Notes: generated from the sequence alone by a model not told the origin. Counted from the first letter of the stretch, positions 17,012 through 25,708 are shown. The stretch: 64,000 nt of DNA from Legionella drozanskii LLAP-1 (GCF_001467585.1 NZ_LNXY01000031.1:140669-204668); one strand, 5' to 3'. Translations and numbers: made by a program.

Positions 17012-17955
17012 TGTGGAAGTTATATAGTCGCTTGCGGCAGCGGGGTATTTTAAGTATTAATCAACGTAATAGTGATTATGTGCTTCGATATAACAGTCGC
17101 AAACGTTATCCCCTTGTTGATGACAAACTCCAGACTAAGCGCTTAGCTCTTCAAGCAGGGATAGCCGTACCCAAACTCTATGAAATTATCGAAAGCGAAC
17201 ATCAAATTAAGAATATCGAAAAAATCCTAGAGCCTTATAAAGATTTTGTAATCAAACCTGCACACGGGGCCGGAGGTGACGGTATTATAGTTATTGCTGA
17301 CCGTGTTTTCGGACGCTATCGCCAAATCAATGGCAAACTTATAACCACTAATGAAATGAGTCATCATTTATCTCGCTTACTCTCAGGCGCTTATAGTTTA
17401 GGTGGACATGCTGATTACGCCATTATTGAACATCGCGTTGTGGTCGATCCTGTATTTAAAGAAGTCAGCTATGAAGGAATTCCTGATATCCGCATTATTA
17501 CTTTATTAGGTTATCCCGCCATGGCAATGGCACGTTTACCAACACGCTTGTCCGGCGGCAAAGCGAATCTTCATCAGGGTGCTATCGGTGTAGGTATTGA
17601 TTTGGCTACTGGAAAAACTCTAGGCGGCGTTTTCCATAATGATGCCATTGACTTTCATCCAGATACCTTAGCGCCGATTGTCGATATCACCGTGCCTTAT
17701 TGGGACAAAATTCTAGAAATTGCAGCAAGTTGCTATGAATTAACTGGGCTTGGTTATCTCGGTGTTGACATTGTTCTTGATAAAGATCACGGCCCTCTTA
17801 TGTTAGAACTTAACGCACGCCCTGGTTTAAATATCCAAATTGCTAATCGCGAGGGTGGCCTTTCTCGTTACAAACTCATTGAAGGCAGAGCCGCACACGG
17901 CCCAGAACCTATCGCCGCTCGCGTCACCTATAGTAAGGAACAGTTTGCCCGTTAA
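17011..17955 (+). CDS. RimK-like ATP-grasp ligase (alpha-L-glutamate ligase-like)
   Basis: Cytoplasmic ATP-grasp enzyme of the RimK/alpha-L-glutamate ligase-like group, which joins an amino acid to a carboxylate through an acyl phosphate. Visible features: the nucleotide-binding FVIKPAHGAGGDGI near residue 85, DIRIITLLGYPAMAM, and the metal/ATP motif GPLMLELNARPGLNIQIAN near residue 270. The ATG at 17011 shares its first base with the stop codon of the previous gene (TGATG), indicating translational coupling; a GTG one codon earlier is also possible. The acceptor and amino acid are unknown. Confidence 0.88.
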   Translation: MWKLYSRLRQRGILSINQRNSDYVLRYNSRKRYPLVDDKLQTKRLALQAGIAVPKLYEIIESEHQIKNIEKILEPYKDFVIKPAHGAGGDGIIVIADRVFGRYRQINGKLITTNEMSHHLSRLLSGAYSLGGHADYAIIEHRVVVDPVFKEVSYEGIPDIRIITLLGYPAMAMARLPTRLSGGKANLHQGAIGVGIDLATGKTLGGVFHNDAIDFHPDTLAPIVDITVPYWDKILEIAASCYELTGLGYLGVDIVLDKDHGPLMLELNARPGLNIQIANREGGLSRYKLIEGRAAHGPEPIAARVTYSKEQFAR

Positions 17956-18078
17956 GCATTGCGAGCCTCCTTAGAAGGAACACAATCAACAGATAGCCAA
18001 TTCGACCGTTATGTTTTTTTCACAACTGAGCGCTTACTCTCCTCTCTAAAAACATCACAATAAGCTGTCCATTTTATC

Positions 18079-18100
18079 GATCCCTCCTTGGGAAGGGATC
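18079..18100. terminator. Hairpin between convergent genes
   Basis: GATCCCTCC, a short loop, then GGAAGGGATC form a stem (with one bulge) between the convergent ATP-grasp and Sel1/F-box genes. No strong T-run on either side, so termination activity is uncertain. Confidence 0.4.
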
Positions 18101-18115
18101 AGTCTAATAGTTGCC

Positions 18116-19153
18116 TTAAATATCCAGAAATGAAAGGATATGTGCTTCTACCTCCGCAGGTATTTGATTTACAACGGAGTTGCTTTGTAATTTAAAAAAA
18201 GTTTCCCTCGTCAACACCACAGATCTAGCATGATTCATCAATGATTTAAATTCCTCGCTCATTACATCTGTTTTGCCATTATTTAGGATTAAACATAAGG
18301 GATGATGAGGATTGTCTTTTAAAGCTTTTAAAAAACGAAGACTTGAACCTTGAGGGGCATCTTTTAAACGAGAAATAATCGTATCTTTGCAATAGGCGCT
18401 TAAATTGCTAATAGTTGAGGGAGAAAAAGGTTGTCCTGCTATTAGCTCATCCCAAATTAAATTTAGTAAATCTTGAGCTAACTCCTTATCAATGGAGTTG
18501 TATCTTTTCCCCAATTCAGGGTCTGAGCATCCAAATCTTTCTGCTTTTTCATAAAGCCAAATTGCTTTTGCTAAATTGAATATTCCCCATTTTTTTTCTG
18601 AGTGCATTTTAGCAAACATCAACATGGCTTTTGGATTTTCTAATTGTATGGCGGTCTCCAGAAGTAGGATCGCTTCTTCCACCGCCTTTTTGAATTTAGG
18701 TGAACTAGCTACATATTTATTATTGGCTTTATTTGTGTTTAGTAAAGCGTGCACAAACATAGCCTCTGAGTCTCCTAATTCAATGGCTCGTTTCATAAGC
18801 TTAAAACCCTCTACTTTATCAACTTTTGTTACTACAGTATCTGAGTCTTCGAGATACAACATGGCGCGAATAATCATAGCTTTTGTATTCTCCATCTCGA
18901 TAGCTTTATCGAACAAAGATATCCTCGAGGGAAGGTCTGGTGCAAATATAGCGGTTAGATACTGAGCATTAGAATTAGTGCTGGCTTGCTGCTCTATTTC
19001 TCTTTTTTGATCTTGAAAACCATTTCGCATATCTGTATCAGAGACGATTAACTCTAGCAACAAATCATGATTGGTGTAATCTCCTTCTAATATTTGTTTA
19101 GTAATAAGTTCCCATAAATGTTCTGGGGTATAATCTGATTTATTCAATATCAT
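18116..19153 (-). CDS. Sel1-like repeat protein with C-terminal F-box-like motif
   Basis: A 345-residue soluble protein. Helical repeats of the Sel1/TPR-like type are visible around residues 77-210, with recurring patterns such as FDKAIEMENTKAMIIRAML, LMKRAIELGDSEAMFVHAL and LLETAIQLENPKAMLMFAKM. The last 18 residues (NQIPAEVEAHILSFLDI) match the first helix of an F-box (LPxEhhxxIhxFL). F-box proteins recruit host Skp1-Cullin1 ubiquitin ligases, and several Legionella effectors carry them. Here the motif sits at the extreme C-terminus, so only part of an F-box is present. A host-directed effector is a reasonable inference, not shown. Confidence 0.68.
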   Translation of the reverse strand: MILNKSDYTPEHLWELITKQILEGDYTNHDLLLELIVSDTDMRNGFQDQKREIEQQASTNSNAQYLTAIFAPDLPSRISLFDKAIEMENTKAMIIRAMLYLEDSDTVVTKVDKVEGFKLMKRAIELGDSEAMFVHALLNTNKANNKYVASSPKFKKAVEEAILLLETAIQLENPKAMLMFAKMHSEKKWGIFNLAKAIWLYEKAERFGCSDPELGKRYNSIDKELAQDLLNLIWDELIAGQPFSPSTISNLSAYCKDTIISRLKDAPQGSSLRFLKALKDNPHHPLCLILNNGKTDVMSEEFKSLMNHARSVVLTRETFFKLQSNSVVNQIPAEVEAHILSFLDI

Positions 19154-19396
19154 ATTTGATTCTCTAAAATAAAACAGTATTATATCAAAAAGATCAGTTT
19201 GATCAAATAGATGTCACTTTATTGATTGCCAAAGGCAAGATATAAAAAATTATCCTCTGCTGCCTCTATATAGATTTTTTCATTGGGTTAGACTGGTTCC
19301 TCTCTCGGTTTGATAAGGCTTTGTAGTCTGTTGCTTCTGGTTTCTTGATAATGCCACTTATTACTCATTCAGATTGATCAACAGAAACCATATGCT

Positions 19397-19558
19397 TTAC
19401 TTAGGCTGTGGTAGAAATTGTAACCGGCTAATATGAATGGGCATGGAAAGCAATTTTCCTGTGTCTTTGTGCCTCACTAAGACACTCACTGTTTGGCAAG
19501 CTTGCAGTAAAGCAATTTCAATATATTGTTTTCCAGCTACATCAATTTCCAGTGTCAT
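19397..19558 (-). CDS. Small protein (53 aa) overlapping the oxygenase gene
   Basis: A 53-codon frame beginning at an ATG inside the last codons of the 2OG oxygenase gene (17-base overlap) and ending in TAA. The product begins MTLEIDVAGKQYIEIALLQ, continues CQTVSVLVRHKDTGKLLS, and ends QFLPQPK. It has protein-like composition and looks like one small beta-rich domain. The overlap suggests translational coupling to the oxygenase. No family recognised. Confidence 0.5.
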   Translation of the reverse strand: MTLEIDVAGKQYIEIALLQACQTVSVLVRHKDTGKLLSMPIHISRLQFLPQPK

Positions 19559-20324
19559 TTGACCTGAACTTGTTTAGGACTTTATCTGTTAGCTGCGCGA
19601 TGATTCGGCGAATCTTTTGCTCAGGGCGAGGTCTGTAAAGTGTAAGGTTGTAATAGTCTTTGCCTTCAGGGGATTGTTCAGAAAAAAAATAATTAAAAAC
19701 ACAGCAGCGAGGAGCATCGCATAAAACTCGATTCACGGAATGCCAAGAGCGATGATTTGTTTCCATGACAAGTAGACGATTGAAAAGGCAAGGCACGACA
19801 ATTTGATTTTGAATTGACTCATCCCACAACTCATAATTTCCGCCATTTTCAAGTGTCCAATTTGGCGAAACGTAGAAAAGAATATTGACAGTACGATAGA
19901 ATTTTCTCTCCACATCGTGTGAGTTATCCAAATGAGGGTTAATATAATGCCCTTTGAGCAAAGTACTAATCCCACCAGCAAAGCGAGAGGGGTCTGGAAT
20001 TTGGTTTTTAATCCCTGTGATCTCTTCTACCTCAGCAACCACTCGCGGATCCTGAATAGCAGAGTTAATATCTTTGATAAGAGGAGAGGTATCTTTAAGA
20101 TGGCTAAACTTTAATTTCAATTGACCAAAACTGCTTAATACATGCATTTTCTTTGGTTTAGGAAAACTAGCATAAATTTTCTCTGCAATTTCAGTCGGAA
20201 GAACATTATCGAGTACAAAATGGCGCACAACTTTAATCGGATGTTCTTGGGAAAATTGCCTTTTTAAATCTTCCCGCGTCTCTTTTAACCTTTGAACAAT
20301 CAAATCGGTTAATTGATCTTTCAT
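19542..20324 (-). CDS. 2OG-Fe(II) oxygenase (prolyl-4-hydroxylase-like)
   Basis: Probable Fe(II)/2-oxoglutarate-dependent hydroxylase of the prolyl-4-hydroxylase/cupin-fold type. The iron site appears as H131 and D133 (INPHLDNSHD) with the distal H195 (RSWHSVN); R206 (APRCCVFNYF) is a candidate 2-oxoglutarate anchor. The N-terminal 100 residues are helical (DLIVQRLKETREDLKRQF). The substrate, whether a protein side chain or a small molecule, cannot be read from the sequence. Its stop overlaps the start of a 53-aa frame on the same strand. Confidence 0.82.
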   Translation of the reverse strand: MKDQLTDLIVQRLKETREDLKRQFSQEHPIKVVRHFVLDNVLPTEIAEKIYASFPKPKKMHVLSSFGQLKLKFSHLKDTSPLIKDINSAIQDPRVVAEVEEITGIKNQIPDPSRFAGGISTLLKGHYINPHLDNSHDVERKFYRTVNILFYVSPNWTLENGGNYELWDESIQNQIVVPCLFNRLLVMETNHRSWHSVNRVLCDAPRCCVFNYFFSEQSPEGKDYYNLTLYRPRPEQKIRRIIAQLTDKVLNKFRSNDTGN

Positions 20325-20534
20325 ATTGCTGGTCCTAGTACTGAGGGGCTAGTGCCCCAATTTTTGGGTCGTAGCAACTGTCTGAGAGATTTCTCTAATA
20401 GGCTCAAGCGTATTCCTTTGGTCAAAACCCTGGGGATTAGTAGGCTAGAGTAACAAGATGCTCTCACTCTATACAGTGTAACCTTTAAACTGCTATACTG
20501 CCACGCAAAGTCTCTGTTTCTATACAATTAATTC

Positions 20535-21797
20535 GTGAAAAAATACCGAAGCATAGTTGCTTGCATCATAGGGAATGCGCTTGAATGGTATGAATTTAGT
20601 TTATTTGCCTATTTGTCTCCGGTCATTGCAAGTTTATTCTTCCCCGATCAAAATCCCATCACTAGTCTACTAGCTACCATGCTAGTTTTTGCTGCAGGAT
20701 TTATTGTTCGTCCTTTAGGCTCCATTGTTTTAGGGCATTTGGGTGATCGATTCGGGCGTGCGCAAACACTTAAATTTACTATTTTGCTGATGTCCATATG
20801 CTCTATGCTCACTGGATTACTACCTAGTTATCAGCAAGTAGGAGTAGTAGCTCCTCTATTATTAATTATTTGCCGGTTGCTGCAAGGATTTTGTATCGGT
20901 GGGGAGTTCGCTGGCTCAATGATTTATCTCTCAGAATCGGCACAGGCTAAACATCGTGCACTAATTAGTAGTATGACTAACAATGGCTCCAATATAGGCG
21001 TCTTAACCGCTATTCTTGCTTGCACGACTTTGAGTACAATAATTGGCAAGGAAGCATTAGCGACCTACGGTTGGCGAATTCTTTTTATCTCGGGAGGAGT
21101 ACTAGGGGGGATAGGATTGTGGCTAAGACGCGACCTGTCTGAATCAGAAACTTTTTTGCAGCTACAGTGCAATATCCACGAAAAATATTTACCCCTTAAA
21201 TATGTATTTAAGCAACAGCTTCGACCTATGATTCATATCATCTTATTGTTGTTTATTAGTGCTTGCGGTAGCTATACCTTGATGGGCTATCTCTCCACCT
21301 ATTTACACGAATTTTTGGGTTTGCCCCTGCAACAAGCTTATGGAATACAAACCTTATTCATTGTTATTTCATTATTATTTGTACCTGTATTTGCGTATAT
21401 TTCAGATAAAATGGGTCGTAAAACAATTTTAATTTTCTCAACGACGGGATATCTAATCTTTGCACTCCCAAGTTTCTGGATGCTACAAACGACTCCGGCT
21501 TGGTGGGTATTACTCCCACTAATTATCTTTTATAGCGCCGAGCAAGCTGTCACGCCTGTAGTAATGGCCGAAATGTTTTCAGGCAAAGGTCGTTATACAG
21601 GCATTTCTATGGCTTACAACATCAGTATGGCTTTGGTAGGCGGTTTTTCTCCGGCAATTAATACCTGGTTAATTAATCGTTTTAATACCTTGATGATTGC
21701 TTATTACGTTATGTTTTGCGCCTTCATTTCATTGCTTGTTATTTTAAAGCATTTGCCGAAAGAATATGGATTGGAAAGAAATTTAGCAACTGCATAA
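20535..21797 (+). CDS. MFS transporter, metabolite:H+ symporter (ProP-like)
   Basis: Inner-membrane major-facilitator protein of 420 residues with about 12 membrane helices. Opening GNALEWYEFSLFAYLSPVIA and the loop motif GHLGDRFGRAQTLKFT place it in the metabolite:H+ symporter subfamily (proline/betaine, citrate or alpha-ketoglutarate carriers); the second half repeats the motif as YISDKMGRKTIL. The substrate is unknown. Translation appears to start at a GTG with no strong ribosome binding site. It is divergent from the 2OG oxygenase gene. Confidence 0.9.
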   Translation: MKKYRSIVACIIGNALEWYEFSLFAYLSPVIASLFFPDQNPITSLLATMLVFAAGFIVRPLGSIVLGHLGDRFGRAQTLKFTILLMSICSMLTGLLPSYQQVGVVAPLLLIICRLLQGFCIGGEFAGSMIYLSESAQAKHRALISSMTNNGSNIGVLTAILACTTLSTIIGKEALATYGWRILFISGGVLGGIGLWLRRDLSESETFLQLQCNIHEKYLPLKYVFKQQLRPMIHIILLLFISACGSYTLMGYLSTYLHEFLGLPLQQAYGIQTLFIVISLLFVPVFAYISDKMGRKTILIFSTTGYLIFALPSFWMLQTTPAWWVLLPLIIFYSAEQAVTPVVMAEMFSGKGRYTGISMAYNISMALVGGFSPAINTWLINRFNTLMIAYYVMFCAFISLLVILKHLPKEYGLERNLATA

Positions 21798-21809
21798 ATA
21801 GGCACAGGA

Positions 21810-22904
21810 TTAACTGATTATTTCATTTTTACCTGTTTTTAAACGCAATTTTTCCATTCCCGAAATTTCTAGCTCGGGCGATGAGAGTGTATCTAAACTC
21901 CAGTGTGATTTGGAAAACGCCTCAAGAATTACTGGAATGTGCACATAGGGAAAGCGTTTCAAGAGCATATCTTTTTGCATAAAAAGTGAAAAAGTTTTGC
22001 CATGTAATAACGGAATTTCTTGAATAGTCAGTTTCTTTTCGATGATGTTCAGTGCTAACCAGGCTGCGGTAAAACCTTGCTCCATACTCGAAATTGCAAT
22101 GGCTAGCATGCCTCCATCAATAATAAAAGCTTCATACACCCCAACAACAGGAATAGAGCTATGTTCGTTCATCCAGCGGACTAATTCTCTAGGGTTGACC
22201 TGCTTATTGCCATCGATGATGGTGTAATAGACTGAAACCAATAAAATATCGGCTTTTTTTTCTGCTTCTTGTACCGCAGCTTTCCATTGATCAAAAGTCT
22301 TCACTCGCTTATGAGCAACTAATTCAAAAGACCCCCAATCTGCTTTCGTAATTGATTTATCGAGGGTTTTAGCGACCGTAGAATTGTCCGATAAATAATA
22401 GATGCGTTTTTGGTTGCGAAACATGAGGGATAAAATTTCTCGAATCGCTTTCACTGGTATTTGCTCGGTAATTCCTGTGACATTAGGCGTATGATCATAC
22501 TCTAGCCAGCGTCTAGAATCTGTGATTCCTGCCAGAATGACCTTAATGCTTGGTGAATGCCCAAATTCACGAACGGCTAAACTTTGAGCATCATCATCAA
22601 AAGCGATAAGAATGTCAGGTCGCCAAGCTTCTATCGTTGACTTAATAACTTTAGAGACACGTTCCATATAATCTTTCGAATTCGGCTGCCTAGTATTCAT
22701 ATAATAATGACGTAAGCTGATATAAGCTTTATCACCAAAAACCGCTCTAACCCCCTGGTTTAAACTTTGTACCCAAGGCATATTGACGTTGTAGCTATGC
22801 AAAACAAAAATTCGCGGTTTATGCACCCGCTGATAAGCTAGAAAAGAAAAAACAATTAATAAAAATAAACCTGTGCATAAGGTTGTTAAATTTTTAATGC
22901 TCAT
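21810..22904 (-). CDS. ABC-type substrate-binding-like exported protein
   Basis: A 364-residue protein with an N-terminal signal or anchor (MSIKNLTTLCTGLFLLIVFSFLAY) and a periplasmic-binding-protein fold like the ABC_sub_bind family: FVLHSYNVNMPWVQSLNQG at the start, DILIAFDDDAQSLAV and IYYLSDNSTVAKTLDKS in the middle. Its ATG overlaps the upstream permease stop by four bases, so the two are translationally coupled. No ABC permease or ATPase is present, so it probably serves as an accessory binding protein or sensor for the permease. The longer frame to 22973 would run deep into the permease gene. Confidence 0.78.
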   Translation of the reverse strand: MSIKNLTTLCTGLFLLIVFSFLAYQRVHKPRIFVLHSYNVNMPWVQSLNQGVRAVFGDKAYISLRHYYMNTRQPNSKDYMERVSKVIKSTIEAWRPDILIAFDDDAQSLAVREFGHSPSIKVILAGITDSRRWLEYDHTPNVTGITEQIPVKAIREILSLMFRNQKRIYYLSDNSTVAKTLDKSITKADWGSFELVAHKRVKTFDQWKAAVQEAEKKADILLVSVYYTIIDGNKQVNPRELVRWMNEHSSIPVVGVYEAFIIDGGMLAIAISSMEQGFTAAWLALNIIEKKLTIQEIPLLHGKTFSLFMQKDMLLKRFPYVHIPVILEAFSKSHWSLDTLSSPELEISGMEKLRLKTGKNEIIS

Positions 22905-24328
22905 AGCACCCCAATTCTTTGCCAGAATGGAATACTCAGTAAAATTGCAAGAAGACGCAATACAGAAAAACAAGCATTAACCGACAGCGTTTTTCTAAGA
23001 TCATAAGCTTGGCTTTCCTTAGCCCATTCTTCAAAACATAGATAATAACTGGATTGATAAGGAAAGACCCATGCTTCTGTTGCCATTAAAATAATGAAAG
23101 CAACAAGCCAAGCATTCACCATCGCCTGTTGCGCAACGGGCATTAAAAGGGTAAACATGAGGGCCGGTGCAGCCATGGTGCCAAATAATAAACCACCTAG
23201 CCAACTAATGAGATACACTAAAACAATAAATAAAATCTGTTGATGATAGGCAATATCACCAAGCCAAGATAAATAATTAATTATCCATGCTTCAATACCA
23301 ATTTCCTGGACACAGCGCATAATGCCAATAATCGCCCCCAGATAAAACAGAAAAGGCCAATTAATGCCGTTTTTAAAATCCTCTTTATTCAAAACACCTG
23401 AAGTCAATAAAATAAAGAAAATTGCAAAACTAACCCAAGCACTCGGAATTTGATGTAAGGATGAAAAAGCTAAGCCTAAAATTAAGGCAACAATACTTAG
23501 AATGGCAGCCCACTCATGGACTGTTAAGCTGCCCATTAAATCGAGTTCGCGTCTTATTTCTAATGAGTTAACTATTAAAGAATCATGACTGCGAAATTGA
23601 ATAAGGAGTAAAACAAAAAAGGAAATAACTAATAAAGCACCAGGAACAGAGGAAACTATAAGCCAATTCATCCAACCATACTGCCATTGCGCCTGTTCTG
23701 GTAACATCCCAAAAAGAACGAAATTGCTGGATTTACCCGTCAGAAACATCACCGATAATAAGATACAACCATTAAATGCTGAACAAGCAAGGCTATTCGC
23801 TGCAATACTGCGCGGGCTAAGTCCTGCCGTTTTCCGCATATTTTCAAGAAGTGGCGCAATTAATGACACACGAGCACTTTGCGCGGTCATCACTGGTGTT
23901 AGCAAAACGCCGATAAAGAATAAAACGATCTGGAGTAAAAATTTATTTCTAGGTAAATGATTTAGAATAAGCAAAGATAATCGATAAAAAAGCCGCGATT
24001 TCACTAAAACCGCACCAATGCCAAAAACACCCAAGGCTAAAAAGAAACTATCGGAACCAAAACCTGATAAAAGAACTGTTTGCTGGGCTAATCCCAACAA
24101 CATTGTTGCTAAAATCACAAAAACTGCTGGAACATATTCCGGAAGTAATCGAAATATCCACATGACCAGAGCCGCTGAAAAAATAACCACAAAATTGGTG
24201 CATGCCCAATTCATCGTTGTTTCACGGAGAAAATAGGCAAGGAGAGCCGGGAGAATTAAAGCGGTTAACCATCCAACAACTTCAAAAATATAACTCGGGT
24301 AACGCAATACTCGCATTGAAAATCGCAC
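22901..24328 (-). CDS. SLC13/DASS-type anion permease
   Basis: Inner-membrane carrier of 475 residues with about 11-12 hydrophobic segments. The pattern fits the SLC13/divalent-anion:Na+ symporter (ion transporter superfamily) group: GVLLTPVMTAQSARVSLIAPLLENM near residue 140, with a related inverted-repeat segment GTMAAPALMFTLLMPVAQQAM near residue 390. Likely substrates are di- or tricarboxylates or sulfate. It is followed, with a four-base overlap, by the substrate-binding-like gene. The start could also be four codons further in. Confidence 0.82.
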   Translation of the reverse strand: MRFSMRVLRYPSYIFEVVGWLTALILPALLAYFLRETTMNWACTNFVVIFSAALVMWIFRLLPEYVPAVFVILATMLLGLAQQTVLLSGFGSDSFFLALGVFGIGAVLVKSRLFYRLSLLILNHLPRNKFLLQIVLFFIGVLLTPVMTAQSARVSLIAPLLENMRKTAGLSPRSIAANSLACSAFNGCILLSVMFLTGKSSNFVLFGMLPEQAQWQYGWMNWLIVSSVPGALLVISFFVLLLIQFRSHDSLIVNSLEIRRELDLMGSLTVHEWAAILSIVALILGLAFSSLHQIPSAWVSFAIFFILLTSGVLNKEDFKNGINWPFLFYLGAIIGIMRCVQEIGIEAWIINYLSWLGDIAYHQQILFIVLVYLISWLGGLLFGTMAAPALMFTLLMPVAQQAMVNAWLVAFIILMATEAWVFPYQSSYYLCFEEWAKESQAYDLRKTLSVNACFSVLRLLAILLSIPFWQRIGVL

Positions 24329-24432
24329 TAATAGCTAATAGTTGTTTATTTTATTTGCAAACTGATAAAAATGCAAAATAAAACATAATAAAGATCTGCA
24401 AATTGGACTATACCCATTCAGATAGGAATAGT

Positions 24433-25350
24433 ATGCTTGCTAACACAGGACGTCACTCACTCATTAAATTGGAAGCAATGATTATGCATATCAGGACCGA
24501 TCATCCCATTATTCTTCATCGAAATAAAATAACTCATAAAATTGCTAATTACTGGGATCAATTATCTGAAGGCTGGCGTCTTGTCTGGGGACCACATATT
24601 CATCACGGATATTATGAGGATTCTCAGGCGATTGATCCGCAAGACGCACAAGAAATACTAATCAAAAAATTAGCTAACCTGCTTGAAATCACGGCAAATG
24701 ATAAAATTTTAGACGTTGGTTGTGGTATGGGTGGCTCTAGTCTTTATTTGGCGCAAAATTATCAGGCAGAAGTGACAGGAATTACCCTCAGTCCCAAACA
24801 AGTGGGGATAGCAACCCAACAATCTCAAGAAATGAATATTAAAAATGTCAGTTTTATCGTAGAGGATGCGCTGGATTTAAAAAGTATGCCCAATGAATCC
24901 TTTGACATTGTCTGGTCTTTAGAAAGTTGTGAGCAATTTTTTGATAAGAACCTATTTCTTCAAGAAGCCTATCGTGTATTAAAGCCTGGAGGCAAACTCA
25001 TGTTGGCAACTTGGTGTTCGAGTGAAGAAGAGTATTCCGGCAAATTTGCCAAAAAATACCAAAAACTCTGCTTGGCTTTCGATCTTCCTTATATGCCAAC
25101 AATTAAATGCTATCAGCAGCTCATCAATAAACAGCAATTTATTTTAAAAACCGCAGAAAATTGGTCCTCTTTCGTCAAACAAAGTTGGGATGTAGGAATA
25201 ACTCTTTTACAAGCCTACAATTTTCTACAGATTATTAGAGTTGGGGGCTGGCGTGGCTTTCGCTTCGCGAAACAAGTTAAATTAATGCGAGAAGCCTTTG
25301 CGCAAAATAGGGTCCAATATGGGGTGTTTCTCGCTAATAAGCCAGAATAG
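24433..25350 (+). CDS. SAM-dependent methyltransferase (class I)
   Basis: Soluble class I methyltransferase of about 305 residues. The SAM-binding motif I KILDVGCGMGGSSLYLA lies near residue 92, followed by VEDALDLKSMP, FDIVWSLESCEQF and LKPGGKLMLATW. The N-terminal YWDQLSEGWRLVWGPHIHHGYYE and overall layout resemble the tocopherol/glycine-sarcosine/cyclopropane synthase-like group, so a small-molecule or lipid substrate is likely. Start choice is open: ATG at 24433 after AGGAA is used here; ATG at 24484 after GGAAG and a TTG at 24403 are alternatives. Confidence 0.8.
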   Translation: MLANTGRHSLIKLEAMIMHIRTDHPIILHRNKITHKIANYWDQLSEGWRLVWGPHIHHGYYEDSQAIDPQDAQEILIKKLANLLEITANDKILDVGCGMGGSSLYLAQNYQAEVTGITLSPKQVGIATQQSQEMNIKNVSFIVEDALDLKSMPNESFDIVWSLESCEQFFDKNLFLQEAYRVLKPGGKLMLATWCSSEEEYSGKFAKKYQKLCLAFDLPYMPTIKCYQQLINKQQFILKTAENWSSFVKQSWDVGITLLQAYNFLQIIRVGGWRGFRFAKQVKLMREAFAQNRVQYGVFLANKPE

Positions 25351-25462
25351 GCTGGACCTTGGCTTGAGAGATCTTCACTTTTTTTGAATACTATTTCGAG
25401 CCAAATCCAGTGTTTTACTGAACCGTTCAGCCTGAGGAGGAGCGCCAGCGACGTCTCGAACG

Positions 25463-25530
25463 CCTGTCCTAAGGCACTCGAAGACCTGTCCTGAGGCACT
25501 CGAAGGGCCTGTCCTGAGGCACTCGAAGGG
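25463..25530 (+). repeat. Three tandem copies of a 22/23-bp unit
   Basis: Units at 25463-25484, 25485-25507 and 25508-25530 with the core CCTGTCCTGAGGCACTCGAA. The last two are identical; the first has A for G inside and lacks one base. They lie at the centre of the inverted-repeat element. There are no spacers, so this is not a CRISPR array. Confidence 0.9.
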
Positions 25531-25637
25531 AGGCTTGCACCAAGGCTTCGAGACAGCGCTATGCGCTTCTTCAGCCCGAACGGATCGAGCTATTGATTGG
25601 AGCAACACCTATTTTTGTTCAAAAAAAAGTGAAGATA

Positions 25638-25666
25638 CCCCAGGATCTTGGCCCAAGATTCTGGGG
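25638..25666. terminator. Strong palindromic hairpin
   Basis: CCCCAG, G, ATCTTGG, then CCAAGAT, T, CTGGGG form a 14-bp stem, with one G-T pair, around a very short loop. It sits inside the right flank of the inverted-repeat element, just upstream of dispersed repeat copy C. It may act as a bidirectional terminator or be part of the element. Confidence 0.5.
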
Positions 25667-25674
25667 GTTAATGA

Positions 25675-25708
25675 ATTGTTGAGCCAAGGCCCCCATCTAC
25701 GATGCAAT
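25675..25708 (-). repeat. Dispersed short repeat, copy C
   Basis: On the minus strand this reads ATTGCATCGTAGAT, a G/C-rich stretch, then CTTGGCTCAACAAT, which matches copy A at 10423-10452 over most of its length. Its inner part also forms the right outer arm of the inverted-repeat element. Confidence 0.55.

Larger units (their letters stand above)
25354..25691. repeat. Nested inverted-repeat element with tandem core
   Basis: A non-coding block with three nested inverted-repeat pairs. Outer arms: GGACCTTGGCTTGA (25354-25367) and TTGAGCCAAGGCC (25679-25691). Middle arms: ATCTTCAC plus a T-run (25371-25388) and an A-run plus GTGAAGAT (25618-25636), nearly perfect. Inner arms: 25423-25460 and 25546-25583, which share CCGTTC, CTGA and GTCTCGAA. 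The centre holds three tandem copies of a 22/23-bp unit. It looks like a non-autonomous or REP-derived element, or a long structured RNA; no coding potential was found. Confidence 0.7.

Noticed and set aside
19288-19368. 26-codon minus-strand frame after the 53-aa frame
   Set aside because: Composition is plausible (MSNKWHYQETRSN) but it is too short and has no start signal or known relative.
25463-25530. Tandem 22/23-bp repeats as a CRISPR array
   Set aside because: The units are directly adjacent with no spacers and no cas genes are present.
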